Positions 1-10,879 of a stretch of 64,000 nucleotides of DNA are shown piece by piece. Under the pieces are notes generated by a model. That model did no database searches. It was not told the DNA's origin and saw nothing but the letters and a program-made list of their open reading frames with translations. Source of the stretch: Tiliqua scincoides. Lineage: Eukaryota > Chordata > Lepidosauria > Squamata > Scincidae. The position numbers and the translations under genes were made by a program. The DNA lies in NCBI RefSeq assembly GCF_035046505.1, contig NC_089821.1:33280348-33344347 (forward strand). Direction: 5' to 3'. Position 1 is the first letter of the stretch; the number at the start of each line of letters is the position of its first letter.

Positions 1-1655
1 GCTGAAGAGGGCCAGAAGCCGTAGCCTTTCCTCATAAGGAAGGTGCCCCAGCCCAGCAATCATCTTAGTTGCTCTCTTTGCACCTTTTCCATTTCCACTA
101 TATCCTTTTTGAGATGCGGCAACCAGAACTGGACACAGTACTCCAGGTGTGGCCTTACCATAGATTTGTATAAATCTATGGTATTATAATATTAGCTGTT
201 TTGTTCTCAATACCTTTTCTAATGATCCCAAGCATAGAATTGGCCTTCTTCACTGCTGCCACACGTTGGGTCGATGCTTTCATCGACCTGTCCACCACCA
301 CCCCAAGATCTCTCTCCTGATCTGTCACAGACAGCTCAGAACCCATCAGCCTATATGTGAAGTTCTGATTTTTTTGCCTCAATGTGCATGACTTTACACT
401 TACTGACATTGAAATGCATCTGCCATTTTGCTGCCCATTCTGCCAGTTTGGAGAGTTCCTTCAGGAGCTGCTCACAATCACAACTGGTCTTTACCACTCA
501 GAAAAGTTTGGTGTCTGCAAACTTAGCCACCTCACTGCTCAACCCTGTCTCCAGGTCATTTATGGTTGAAGAGCACCGGTCCCAGGACAGATCCTTGGGG
601 CACACCGCTTTTCATTTCTCTCCATTGTGAGAATTGCCCATTGACACCCACTCTCTGTTTCCTGGTCTTCAACCAGGTCTCAGTCAAGGAGAGGACGTGC
701 CCTCTAATTCCCTGACTGTGGAGTTTTTTCAGTAGCCTTTGGTAACGGACAGTGTCAAACGCCTTCTGAAAGTCCAGATATATAATGTCCACAGGTTCTC
801 TTGCATCCTGTTGACCTTTTCAAAGAATTCTATAAGGTTTGTGAGGCAAGACTTACCCTTACAGAAGCCATGCTGATTCTCCCTTAGCAAGGCTTGTTCG
901 TCTATGTGTTTTGAGATTCTGTCTTTGATGAGGCATTCCACCATCTTACCTGGTATAGATGTTATGCTGACTGGCCTATAGTTTCCCAGGTCCCCCCCTT
1001 TCCGTTTTTAAAGATCGGCGTGACATTTGCTATCTTCCAATCCTCTGGCACCGTGGCCGTTTTGAGGGGCAAGTTGCATATTTTAGTCAAGAGATCAGCA
1101 GCTTCAAACTTCAATTCCTTAATAACTCTTGGGTGGATGCCATCAGGGCCTGGTGACTTATTGATCTTTAATTTATCAATGAGGTCTGAAACATCTCTTT
1201 TAACCTCTATCTGACTTAATTCCTTGGTCAGGAGGGGCCGTTCGGGTAGCAATATCTGCCTGAGGTCTTCTCCTGTGAAGACAGGTGCAAAGAACTCATT
1301 TAATTTCTCTGCCATCTCTAAGTCTCCTTTTATCTCCCCTTTCCCTCCCTTACCGTCCAGAGGGCCAACCACTTCTCTGGCAGGTTTCCTGCTTCTAACA
1401 TATTTGAAGAAGCTTTTATTATTCCCCTTAATGCTGCTGGCCATGCGTTCCTCATAGTCTCTCTTGGCCTCCCGTATCACCTTCTTACATTTCTTTTGCC
1501 ACAGTTTATGTTCCTTTTTATTCTCCTCATTAGGGCAAGACTTCCATTTACGGAAGGAAGCTTCCTTGCCCCTTATGGCCTCTCTAACTTGGCTGGTTAG
1601 CCATGCAGGTACCCTCCTGGACTTAGTTGAGCCCTTCTTCCTTTGCGGTATAATA
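1..1655 (-). mobile_element. CR1 LINE, RT-encoding part, cut by window edge
   Basis: Minus-strand reading frames encode parts of a CR1 reverse transcriptase. The longest (962-1480, 172 aa) carries the finger region with [17 protein letters not shown] and VPEDWKIANVTPIFK. Next come pieces with [20 protein letters not shown], then FQKAFDTV and [10 protein letters not shown], then the late motif [15 protein letters not shown]. The frames are broken by indels, so this is a dead copy. The element runs off the left edge, so its 3' end is not seen. Its 5' end near 1655 is the usual 5' truncation. A second, better copy lies at 40438-42211. Confidence 0.93.
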
Positions 1656-1913
1656 GTTATACCATAACTACATAATTAGTCTGTGGAATTCATTGCCCAA
1701 GAACTCCATCATGGAGGACAGGTCTATCAATAGTCATGATGGCTGTTTACTACCTCTGGATTCTGCGTTGTTATCTATCTGAATACCAGTTGCTGGGGAG
1801 CAATGGTGAGAGAAATGTATGCCTTTCTCTTTTCCTGATGGGCTTCCCAGTGGCAACTAGTGGACCACTATAGAAAACAGGCATGCTGAACTTGTTGGGC
1901 CCTTGGCCTAAGC

Positions 1914-2222
1914 CAGCAGTCTCTAATTGCGGGATCCGTATGTAAAGAAATTGTCTGCATCGTGAATGGAGCTTACCATTCTACACAGCTCTGTTATCTT
2001 CCCTTCCTATCTCTGCACAAAGTCATTCTGGGCAGTCACTTCTGCTGCCTCTAACCCCAGCAGGCTCTGCACCCCGATTTCAGGGTGGAAGCAGCTGGCC
2101 AGAGTGACTTTGTGCAGAGATAGGAAGGGAAGATAACAGAGCCGCGTGGAATAGTAAGCTTCATTCACGATGCCGCCAGCATTTTATTTGCACTGGATCC
2201 ACCCTGCGGGTCATAGTTTGGA
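1914..2222. mobile_element. hAT-type MITE with palindromic core
   Basis: The 8-bp duplication GCCTAAGC flanks the element (1906-1913 and 2223-2230). The core is a long imperfect inverted repeat: the left arm around 1972-2040 is answered by a near-complement around 2098-2171, with arm motifs TTATCTTCCCTTCC and GGAAGGGAAGATAA. No coding capacity. The 8-bp duplication points to the hAT superfamily; the outer ends are degenerate. Confidence 0.7.
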
Positions 2223-2230
2223 GCCTAAGC

Positions 2231-3118
2231 CAGGAGGACTCTTAAGTATTTTTTTAATAAGACACCTAAAGCAGCTGTGCATATGGACAAGGATTGAGGA
2301 CTCTCCAACTGCATCTTATGCTGGTACGCACTTTGAAGTTTAAGAACAAACCTTGACAAACAATATCCAGCCCTAATTGGGCTCTTTAATGGCAAATGTT
2401 AAAAACTTGATGTTAGCTTATATGAAACTGCATTTCTCTCCAGGGAATAAGTGTGCTCAATTTTGGACTTTCTAAAAAGTGGGAGAAGAGGAAACTTGTT
2501 GGTTGTTAGAAGAATTATTTTATATGTTCTTTGTGGGAAAGGATTTCAAAGTCTCCTTACATTTCAGGCTCACTTTTTTTCAGTAGGGAACAAAATGATG
2601 AAGGGCATGGAGTACCTTCCTGGGGAAAGTCTAAAGTATCTGGGGCTTTTTAGCAAGGTAAGCTGAGACTATGTAGCTGTCCTTGGCAAACATTACTTTC
2701 TACTGCGTCTTGAATGCAATATAGAGAGAAGCTTCTCCAAAAACTTCATAATTGCAACTTTTGAAATGAGAGCAAAGGTGTTGCAAGTGGGAGAGTACAA
2801 GAGCAGGGAAGACTGCGTCCATCTCACAACTGATGTTGTCCCCTTCCCACCCCATTTCTTTAGGATTCTGTCCTATAACTACAGTATTTTCTAGTCACCT
2901 TACTTGAAGCCCTGACTGAGCCTGCTTTTTTTATTGGGGGGGGAGTGTCTTCTACCTTAGCAATAATGACAAAGGTACTTGAAACTAAGTGGGGGAGAGA
3001 GTGGCTAGTACAGGGATTTTCTTTGCTGTCTCCATAATACTAGATCACAGGATCATTTAATGAAACCAATGAGCAATAAACTCAGAAAAGACGGAAATTG
3101 CTTCTTCACACCATGCAT
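2231..3118. other. No recognised feature
   Basis: AT-leaning unique-looking sequence with scattered short reading frames, none with a recognisable domain or splice context. A short G run lies near 2936. Confidence 0.5.
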
Positions 3119-3245
3119 ACCGTAGACACTCGCCCATAAGTCGACCCCACAGATAAGTCGAGGGCAGCTTTTGAGCCAACAATCAGAAAAATCCATGATC
3201 CTCAGATAAGTTGGGGGTTAAACTTAGGAGGGTGTCTGACTATAG
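3119..3245. mobile_element. DNA-transposon remnant (ATAAGTCGACC type)
   Basis: Contains the motif accgtagacactcgcccata, followed by AAGTCGACCCCACAGATAAGTCGAGG and a degenerate second half with AGATAAGTTGGGGG. This sequence type recurs as MITE ends in reptile genomes. Only one end can be made out, so the family is left open. Confidence 0.35.
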
Positions 3246-3439
3246 TTTTGTCTGATTTTACTGAAACCAGATCCTGAAAAATAACCTACCACTAATTGTT
3301 ACCTAAGAACTGTAGTCTCTAATTTATTAAAAACACAGTAAAAGATAATAACATACATTTTTATTTTTAAATTCTGGTCTTCACCACCTTTTGTAAACAC
3401 TATCAGAGTAAGTGCACTGTAAACAACATACCAGTAAAA

Positions 3440-3926
3440 CAGTGGTTCCCAACCTGGGATTCATGTACTTCCAGGGACACTCGACAGGACCTTTAGGGGT
3501 ACTTGAAAAAGAATGGAATAATGGCCAAAAAAAAAGGCAGGTCATGCTCCAGAATGCCTTGCAAGGACCAGCAAGGCAGGAAGGGAGGTAGCTAGTTGGC
3601 TGTGAAAGCCCCACCAATAGCTAGTTTTTGGTCATCAATTCATGTATGCACCAGTGATTGAAAACCAGCACAGTAAAAAAGCTGAAACATAATATGGAAA
3701 GTGATAAATCACCTAGAATTTCTCAGCACACTTCTGGTGCAAAACAGTGCAAAGGCAGAGACTTCTGTTTTTCAAACAGATAAAAAGAGAAAGTATATGA
3801 TGATTACATGAAGTCTGAGAGGAGATGTGGGCTTGTATTATTACAAACATTTTGCTAATATGAAGTGTACAATTTATGGAAATGGACTGCCAAGGGATAC
3901 GCAAGTGAAAATGGTTTGGAACCACA
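3440..3926. mobile_element. hAT-like MITE
   Basis: The left end CAGTGGTTCCCAACCTGGG and the right end GGTTTGGAACCAC are imperfect inverted copies of the CAGTGGTTCCCAAC-type hAT terminus. No clean 8-bp duplication was found. No open frame of note. Confidence 0.5.
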
Positions 3927-4468
3927 ACAGGAGATCCATGAATCAAATCCACCTTTAAGGTGTCTGGTGTGTTAAGCCAGAAGCTCTACATACAACATAC
4001 AACCCATAACACATAACTGGGAGTATGCAATTCAATTCACAGCAGAGAGATGCAGCTGCATATATTTGCAACCCTTTTTACTCAGAAGCAGACCCACTGC
4101 TTTCCATGGGTGTTATTCTTAAATAAAGGTGCACTGAATTGTAGCCTGGGACTTTGTTTCAAATGGAAAGGAGGATCCCATCCTGGTGTTGAAAAAAACA
4201 GACCTGCTTTGCAAGCATTTGTAAAGCAGAACCAGGCTGTAGCATTTGCAAAAGGTAGGAAGGAAGGAGAATAAAAGGTTAACTTTGGCTGGAATTTCCC
4301 AGGAAAGTTACTATAGAAACAAATGATTTGGGCACCTGCCTGCTGAAACTTTTTAGAGTTGAAAGGCTCTGCCCTCTGATTGACCCGGAGTTAAGGCAAA
4401 GTGATAATTTTGAGTTTGATTACTTGGCAAAAATTTTACTACTATAGGCAAGTATCTACAGTAATTAA

Positions 4469-4647
4469 GGAAGCAATCCTTACCAACTTTCCAACACTGA
4501 CCTAGCTGCAATGCAAACCCAAGGTAAGGTAACAAACATGCCCTTACCTTGAGGAGACCTCCTTGACTGCTGCCCCACTGCAGGATGCAGCGCACACCAC
4601 ATTGGCACAGCTATATCAGTGCTGGAAAGCTGGTTAGGATTGCACCC
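4469..4647. mobile_element. PIF/Harbinger-like palindromic MITE
   Basis: Ends GGAAGCAATCC and GGATTGCACCC are inverted copies of the GGGCGCAATCC terminus, flanked by TAA on both sides. Internal motifs AACTTTCCA and AGTGCTGGAAAG, plus the ACCTTGAGGAGGCC-type centre, are shared with the other copies in this window. The 3-bp TWA target is the basis for the Harbinger inference. Confidence 0.6.
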
Positions 4648-4797
4648 TAATTTGTAGAGCTTTCTGCCACATAGTGTGTGAATTTCCGTTATTTGAATGT
4701 TTGAATGATGGGGGAACAGGCTCCTGAAATATTGCAGAAACCTTGCTGGCAGGGTTGATTTGACTGATATTGTGGGCTGATTTTGCTTATGGGTCTC

Positions 4798-4915
4798 ATA
4801 AGAACATACAAAGACTCCTGCTGGATCAGGCCAAAGGCCTATCTAGTCCAGGTTCCTGTATCTCACAGTGGCCTGCCAAATACTTCAGGGAGCATTATCC
4901 TTCTCAATAAGGATC
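4798..4915 (-). mobile_element. CR1 3' tail fragment
   Basis: Contains ataagaacatac, GCTGGATCAGGCCAAAGGCC, a variant of TAGTCCAGCTTCCTG and TCTCACAGTGGCC. This is the complement of the CR1 3' untranslated region seen in full near 40440-40560. Confidence 0.75.
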
Positions 4916-4959
4916 ATGTTACATTTTCTTTGAGAATTTTACCACTAACTTAGAAGGCT

Positions 4960-5790
4960 AGAGAAAGAGAGCACAAGCAAACTTACGCATTCCAAACCAG
5001 CTAGTCATGATGGGATTGCACTGAAACCCATGGAACACATTAGTTACAACTATCTGAAGTCCCAATGTGGAAGCAGTGGTATGTATTAAGTACTGGCTGA
5101 TATATTGGGCATAGGGATTGATTTGGTCAGTGGGTTGCAGCTGTGAGACCCCAGATTCATTTAATTCCAGAGAAACATCCTTGCAAGGAACCTGGGTTGG
5201 GAAATGCATCCTATCAAAAAGTTTTTCCTATTAGGGAAGCCCCATGTCCTTGGTTAAAACCCAGAGGTGTAGAACATAGGGAAGAACTCCCCTGTGAAAG
5301 TTGGAGTGGGGAATCATGATATGGGCACACCAGTTAAGTTTTGTGCCCTCAGTGGAATAAAGCCTCAGAGGAAAGCTCTTGCTCTGTTCACTTTTCTTTC
5401 ACCAGAGGAAAACTCAGTCAGCAACTCTGCCAGAGTTTGACTGGCAGTGCAAGAAAAGGGACTAGCGTGGCTTCCACTCTGGTGAAAGCCCTCGATTGCA
5501 GAGAGTGTTCTTTAGTTTGCTCTTTGCCCATTGTCAGGCACTCCCTATTTGAAAATGGACTGTCCCTGCCACAACTGTGGAAAGATGTGCACAGGTGTGA
5601 CCAGGGTCAGTGCTATCTTTAGGACAACTAGGCAGCTGCCTATGGCGCAGACCTTGGGGAACACAGTTTTATACAGATCAGTTTTTTAATCCATGTAACA
5701 AATGCAACAGCAATACATGCAACAGTTTTTTAATGTTAAGATCAATTCCACAACATATGTAAAACATGTATGTGAATTCACTGGAGAAAT
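4960..5790. other. No recognised feature
   Basis: Several short frames on both strands, none with recognisable domains. No clear terminal repeats. Confidence 0.4.
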
Positions 5791-5794
5791 CAAT

Positions 5795-5965
5795 GTTGTT
5801 AGGGGAACAAGAAGAAGGGGCAGGCAAAGAATGTGCTGGTTTGATATCATCAAAACAGATACAATTGAAAGAAGCCTTGCTTGACTGGGTTGCACGTAGA
5901 GCTCTCACCTATAAAGTCGCCAAGAGGCGGACATAACTGAATGGATAAAACACACAAAACATAAA
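5795..5965 (+). mobile_element. RTE/BovB LINE 3' remnant
   Basis: The + strand encodes RRRGRQRMCWFDIIKTDTIE, then a decayed stretch matching the C-terminus of BovB reverse transcriptase (RGRQRMRW... type). It ends with a version of the BovB tail, GCGGACATAACTGAATGG. Only the last ~170 bp remain. BovB is known for horizontal spread among squamates and ruminants. Confidence 0.6.
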
Positions 5966-6734
5966 GGTGGGCCGCTGCGTCTACAGCTCAGGTAGCAGCA
6001 GATTCAGTTATCTGTGGATGCCGGGGGGGGGGGGTGCTCTGTGTTGATTCCATTACCTTAGTTAAACAAAGCAAAATGGTTGCTGAAATGAAGCACCACT
6101 GGCCCAGCCTGCACGCTAGATGGAGCCTAGCTGAACGTGAACAGGAAGTGCTTCCTGTTAACGTTGAGTTAGTCTTCCCAGGGCAGTGATGTTACAATGT
6201 CACTTGACATCGTATCATATGACGTCTCTTCTGGGTCGTTCCCAGAAGAGGGGGTGCTCTCTGTGGTGGTTTTGTGCCTCTGTTCCATCTCCTGTGGAAA
6301 CCCCCCTTGAAAGGAGCCACCAGTGCCTTCTCCTCTGGGGAGAACCCAGAAGTGACTGCCTTGTGCTGCAAGCTTTTTGGACTGATAGCAATTTTGACTC
6401 TATTCATCAGGGCAAGACCTAGGAGAGGGGGGTAAAGGGGGTAATTTGTACCCTGGTCGAGAGTCAAAAAGGGGACCCAGGAGTCAATGGAGGAGGCCCA
6501 GAAATTTCCTGGAATATTACATGTTCCTATGATACTTATTTGCCCGCTTGGGATACTGCCACAGGCTTGCGGCTGCAGGCACTGCAGCTATTGGCAAGCC
6601 ATATATGCTGTACCAAAGAATGCATACATGACACTCCTTAACACAGTGTCAAATCTGGGGGGAAACTGGCCTGCTACAATAACTCCTTGGCTTGTGGATC
6701 TGCTTACCATGAAGGAGTGTATAGGAGCTCAGGG
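5966..6734. other. No recognised feature
   Basis: A G-run lies near 6023. Reading frames at 6186-6467 on both strands are shadows without recognisable content. Confidence 0.4.
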
Positions 6735-6935
6735 ACACAGCTGTGGGGCTACAGCTGCTGTAGAAGCAAATTTTGGCATGCTCAGGACTATTCTAGTGTG
6801 AGCCTAAATATGATGATGCTAATTTTCTGCTTGATTTTCTATATTTAAAAGACTTTGGAGAGACTTAGGAGTACGTTTGATTTTCCATATTACTGTAACA
6901 AGCTGTCAGTGCCATATGGGTGGGTAGACGTGGGC
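6735..6935 (+). repeat. Left member of a ~190-bp direct repeat pair
   Basis: Shares with 8215-8410 an ordered set of blocks: ACAGCTGCTG/AGAAGCAA, TTTTGGCATGC, TCTAGTGTGAGCC, ATGATGCTAATTTT, TTTAAAAGA, and CCATATTACTGTA near the end. Similarity is roughly 80 percent by eye. It lies in the same orientation on the other side of a 1.3-kb GC-rich block. Confidence 0.7.
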
Positions 6936-7040
6936 TCCAAAAACCTTTTCAGCTCCTTGCCACAGGAGGTGGTGGTGATGGCACCTAATGGCTTAGATCT
7001 CTTTTGAAGGTGGTTGAATAGACAGGGTGCTGGACACGGG
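6925..7040 (+). mobile_element. CR1-like 3' coding remnant
   Basis: Encodes NLFSSLPQEVVVMAPNGLDL, resembling the CR1 end [20 protein letters not shown]. Short and isolated. Confidence 0.45.
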
Positions 7041-7549
7041 CTGACTGGCACATTCTTTCCCTCGGCTCTCAGGGTCTGGGGGGGCCTTTTGTGGTGTTGC
7101 AGGTTCTGTGGGCAAGTGGGCCTTCTTGTGGTCAGCTCTCTGGAGTGGTGAAGCACCCCATCTGGGTCTCCCTGTGTGTCTGGTGCCCAGCCCAGGTGCC
7201 ATTTTGGGAACTGGAAGTGCCCAACAGGCTGCAAAGGGGTGAAGAGCGCAGAGCCCCCTGTGCCCTGCTGGACTGCTGCAGACAGGGATGCCTCCCTGGG
7301 GGCTGCTGTCCACTGGCATCAGTAGGCACAGGTTGGACCAGTCCTGCCTGGGGTGCAAAGAGTGGGGGGGGAGAGGGGGGCCTCTTGGCTCCCTCCCTCT
7401 GGGTGGCTCCTGTCCCAGAAGGAAAGTTACCCAGCCGGAGGGGGGTCAGGAAGGGAAAAGAGGTCTAGGTGAGGCAGCAGCACCCTGGAGGAAGGCAAAG
7501 GAGCTTTCCCCCCCCCCCGTCTGGCTGCGACGAGGGGCTGAACCAGGGG

Positions 7550-8130
7550 CTGGACAGGGGTAGGTGCGGCACCCCCCGCTGACGTCACAGGCTTAGCCCA
7601 GCTAAGCGAAGCTGCGAAGAGCGCAGGAAGCGCATCCTGCGGAGGGCAGGGCTGGAGCTATGCAGCAGTGACGTCAGGGGACCCCGTGACGCCACAGCTG
7701 AGATAAGGGCGGCCGGAGCAGCGGGTGTGTCCGCGGCGGGGAAGCGGACCTTGGTTGAGCCATGTGTTCGCCTCCGCTGGGGAGCCGGTGCCGCCCGATG
7801 GGCGCCCAGACGGGGATGCTGCGGGCGTTCCCAGCGGTCTCCCGGGCAAGGGTTGCCGAGCTCCGGGACCCCGAGGCGCCCGCGCTGCCCCTTTTGCCCC
7901 CCAGTGTCGGGGCTGTCTGGCTGCCCGCAGAGGGAGGGAGAAGGGCCAGCACCGAGCAGACCCTGCAGGCGGCAGCGCACGAGGGCAGGGGGGAGACCTG
8001 GTCCCCGGGAGCTCAGCCGCCACCCCCCCCCCCAGAGGCTCACCCTCCCGGCTCCCCAGCGAAGCAGGCACCACGCGCGACTCTTCCAGGGAGGGGTTTG
8101 GACTGGGATGTGGTTCAGCCACTGGCATGA
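7550..8130. promoter_or_regulatory. CpG-rich block with CRE-type sites
   Basis: Very GC- and CpG-rich. It holds two perfect TGACGTCA cAMP-response-type octamers (about 7581 and 7669) and a related TGACGCCA (about 7687), then GATAAGGGCGGCC. Overlapping frames up to 247 aa on both strands look like by-products of GC content: low-complexity Pro/Arg/Gly, no domain. It could be a promoter or the body of a GC-rich repeat. No splice-linked coding exon was found beside it. Confidence 0.4.
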
Positions 8131-8133
8131 CTC

Positions 8134-8205
8134 CCCCATCCATCTCTCCAATCTTCCCTCCCTCCATCCCTCCCTCCATCTCTCCATCCCTCCCTCTCCC
8201 CAGGG
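8134..8205. repeat. Pyrimidine-rich simple repeat (TCCC/CTCCAT)n
   Basis: Runs of CCCTCCCTCCATC and CCATCCCTCCCTC make a degenerate low-complexity tract on the + strand. Confidence 0.8.
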
Positions 8206-8214
8206 TCTCTGAGA

Positions 8215-8435
8215 GGACCTCTGTGGGACCACAGCTACTGCAGAAGCAAGTTTTGGTATGCACAGGATGCTTTGTTCTAGTGTGAGCCAAAGTACAATGA
8301 TGCTAATTTTTTTGCAATGATTTTCCATATTTAAAAGATTTTAGAGACTTTGGAGTGTGTTTGGTTTTCCATATTACTGTATCAAGCTGCTGATGTCACG
8401 TGGGGCAGACAGACCTGGGCTGCGCACCAGGAAGT
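8215..8435 (+). repeat. Right member of the ~190-bp direct repeat pair
   Basis: Same ordered blocks as at 6735-6935, same orientation. The pair brackets the GC-rich block at about 7000-8200, which could reflect a local duplication or two copies of one dispersed repeat. Confidence 0.7.
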
Positions 8436-8589
8436 CCAGTAAACCTGGACTCCAAAGACTATTCTAGCTGTCGCCTCCCCCCCCCCCCATTTTGCCCTCA
8501 CCACCTTTGGGAAGGGGCCCAAAAGAAACTTTGTACCCCCTGCTAAAATTCCTCTCAGAGGCCCTTCATCAGGGTTGGAAAATATACAA

Positions 8590-9224
8590 TTTCTACCTAA
8601 ATCTAAGCAAACATCAGAAGAGCCCCGCTGGATCAGTCCAAAGGCCCATATAGTCCAGCTTCCTGTATCTTACAATGGCCCACCAGATACCTCAGACAGC
8701 ACTCAAGACTACAAGAGACTTGACTACAAGATCCTGGTGCCCTCCCTTACATCTGGCATTCTGAGGTGACCTACTTCTAAAATTAGGAGGTTGCACATAC
8801 CTATCATGGCTTGTAACCCTTGATGGACTTTTCATCCAGAAATCTGTCCAATCCCCTTTTTAAAGACATCCAAGCCAGACGTCATCACCACATCCTGTGT
8901 CAAGGAGTCCACAGGCAAACCACATACTGGGTAAAGAAATATTTTCTTTTGTCTGACCTATCTTTCCCCAACACTCAATTTCAGTGGATGTCCCCTGGTG
9001 ATGGGGTTGTGTGTGATGGCATCCAACCCAGATGCCATCACCACATCAAGGAGGCAAGGAGTCCCACAGACTAAATACCCGCTGGGTAAAGAATTTTTTT
9101 CTTTTGTCTGTCCTAACTCTCGCGACACTCAACTTGAGTGGATGTACCCTGGTTCTGGTATTGTGTGAGAGGGAAAAGAGCATCCCTCTATCCCTCCTCT
9201 GCATCATTTTGTATGTCTCAGTCA
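8590..9224 (-). mobile_element. CR1 LINE 3' end with internal duplication
   Basis: This is the complement of the CR1 3' region: GCTGGATCAGTCCAAAGGCC, then CAGCTTCCTGTATCT, then the stretch running from CATCACCACATCCTGTG to TTTCTTTTGTCTG. The part from GCCATCACCACAT to GGATGTCCCCTGG occurs twice in a row (from about 8880 and about 9033), so the copy holds a partial tandem duplication or two adjacent truncated insertions. Confidence 0.85.
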
Positions 9225-9235
9225 TTCACAGTGAC

Positions 9236-9478
9236 TGTTGGCAACCTTCAGTCTCGAAAGACTATGGTATCGCGCTCTGAATGGTGGTTCTGGAACAGCG
9301 TCTAGTGTGGCTGAAAAGGCCGATTCGGGAGTGACAATCCCTTCCACACTGGGAGCAAGTGCAGTCTGTCCCTGGTCTGTCTCCCTGGCTATGGGCCGTC
9401 CTTCTTTGCCTCTTTGCCTCAGACTGTTGGCCAAGTGTCTCTTCAAACTGGGAACACCACAGTGTCTCTTCAAACTGG
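9236..9478 (-). mobile_element. RTE-like LINE 3' end with 11-bp target duplication
   Basis: Begins with TTGGCAACCTTCAGTCTCG and GAAAGACTATGGTATCGCGC, the complement of the LINE tail seen on the + strand at 26130-26179. The minus strand encodes the C-terminal zinc-knuckle region (CSQCGRDCHSRIGLFSHTRR). The duplication TTCACAGTGAC flanks it (9225-9235 and 9479-9489), so this is a single 5'-truncated insertion. Confidence 0.85.
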
Positions 9479-9689
9479 TTCACAGTGACACCAGCATGGA
9501 AAATTGGGGGCATCTAATATTTCCCTGCGGTGGCCAAACCCCTCTGGCGCACAGGCTCTTCCCTTACTGGTGGGATTGCGACTCCAATTATAGCCGCCTG
9601 GCCCCCCACTGGGGGAGATCAGGGCCAAGGTTTGCCCAAACGCCTCCTCCCGCCCCGAGGGGGGGGGGATGCGCCCCATTTCTGTTCAG

Positions 9690-9898
9690 ACAGACGAGGG
9701 ACTGAACCAACCAATCCGCGGGATTACGGGAGAAAGCGCGCTCCTTCCTCCTCCTCCTCCTCGTCTGGGTTTTTTGGGTGGCTTCCTTGGAACTGCAAGG
9801 GGAAGGCTGGACGGCGCGCCTGCTGCTTGCACGGCAGTCCCTTTGCCGCAGACGGGCAGTCAGGCCAGGCGCGGCTGCAGGAGGAGCTGGAGAGGGAG
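9690..9898 (+). promoter_or_regulatory. CpG-rich promoter and likely non-coding exon 1 of the first CD59-like gene
   Basis: An AACCAACCAATCCGCGG segment (CCAAT box near 9711) is followed by CpG-dense DNA. The purine-rich stretch GAGCTGGAGAGGGAG meets a donor-like GTAACG at 9899. Mammalian CD59 also starts with a non-coding exon in a CpG island, separated by a long intron from the signal-peptide exon, which here begins near 14685. No coding frame is implied. The assignment rests on position and composition, not on transcript evidence. Confidence 0.5.
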
Positions 9899-10195
9899 GT
9901 AACGTGCCGGGATCGAGTGTGCTGCAGAGGGATTGCGGGCGAGCTGCGGGCAAAAGCCTTCTGCGTTGCAGGGGCTCTTGGGCACCCCTTTGCTTTAGTG
10001 CTTCCCAGTTTTCCTCGTGGGGGGGGGGGAGAGATCCTGGGAGGCCCTACGAAGTGCTCGTCCTTGCTGCTCTTGAGTTATCCTTCGGGGAGGGCAGGGT
10101 GATGCAGCGCAGCCCTCGCTCCTGCGGATGGGGATGCAGTGAGCCTTGAGAAGAAAAGCCCATCGCCTTTGGTAAATGTAGTGGCCCCCCCGGAG

Positions 10196-10740
10196 GCAGT
10201 GGCGTAGCTAGAGGGGATACAGTGACAGTGGCATGCAGTGGCGTAGCTGGAAGGGGTGCAAAGCTGGAGGGGATGCAATGGCAGTGGCATGCAGTGACGT
10301 TGTTGGAGGGGGTGCAAAGCTAGAAGGGGTGCAGTGGCAGTGACAGTGACATACAGTGGCGTAGCTGGAGGGGTGCAATGGCAGTGGCATGCAGTGGCGT
10401 CGCTGGAGGGGGTGCAAAGCTAGAGGGGGTGCAGTGGCAGTGACAGTGACATACAGTGGCGTAGCTGGAGGGGTGCAATGGCAGTGGCATGCAGTGGCTT
10501 CGCTGGAGGGGGTGCAAAGCTAGAGGGGGTGCAGTGGCAGTGACAGTGACATACAGTGGCGTAGCTGGAGGGGTGCAATGGCAGTGGCATGCAGTGGCGT
10601 CACTGGAGGGGGTGCAAAGCTAGAGGGGGTGCAGTGGCAGTGACAGTGACATACAGTGGCGTAGCTGGAGGGGTGCAATGGCAGTGGCATGCAGTGGCGT
10701 CGCTGGAGGGGGTGCAAAGCTAGAGAGGTGCTGTGACATG
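10196..10740 (+). repeat. Minisatellite of 100-bp units built from a MITE end
   Basis: The phrase ATACAGTGGCGTAGCTGG recurs at exactly 100-bp spacing (10351, 10451, 10551, 10651), with a partial unit on each side, about five units in all. Each unit contains three variants of CAGTGGCGTAGCTGGAGGGG, the left end of the MITE at 10741-10879. Long minus-strand frames with HCMPLPLHPSS repeats are by-products of the array. Confidence 0.9.
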
Positions 10741-10879
10741 CAGTGACATAGCTAGAGGGGGTGCAAAGCACTTGCAGGAAGTCCCACCGCAGCGTGCATA
10801 GCCACCGTTTTGCTCCCACGCCTGGAATGGCTCCGAAGGGCTGACTTAGTGCTTTGCATCCCTTCCAGCCACGTCGCTG
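10741..10879. mobile_element. Short MITE with CAGTGACATAGCTAGAGG ends
   Basis: The left end CAGTGACATAGCTAGAGGG and right end CCAGCCACGTCGCTG are inverted. The inner motifs GTGCAAAGCACTTGCAGG and TTAGTGCTTTGCATCC are also inverted relative to each other. It matches the element at 30076-30248 in layout, including the central GTTTTGCTCCC and GAATGGCTCCGAAGGG. It is the likely seed of the adjoining minisatellite. Confidence 0.75.

Noticed and set aside
7585-8328. Long overlapping frames (247 aa minus, 186 and 161 aa plus) in the GC-rich block.
   Set aside because: All six frames are open because stops are rare at this GC content. The products are Pro/Arg/Gly-rich without domains, and no splice-linked partner exon was found.
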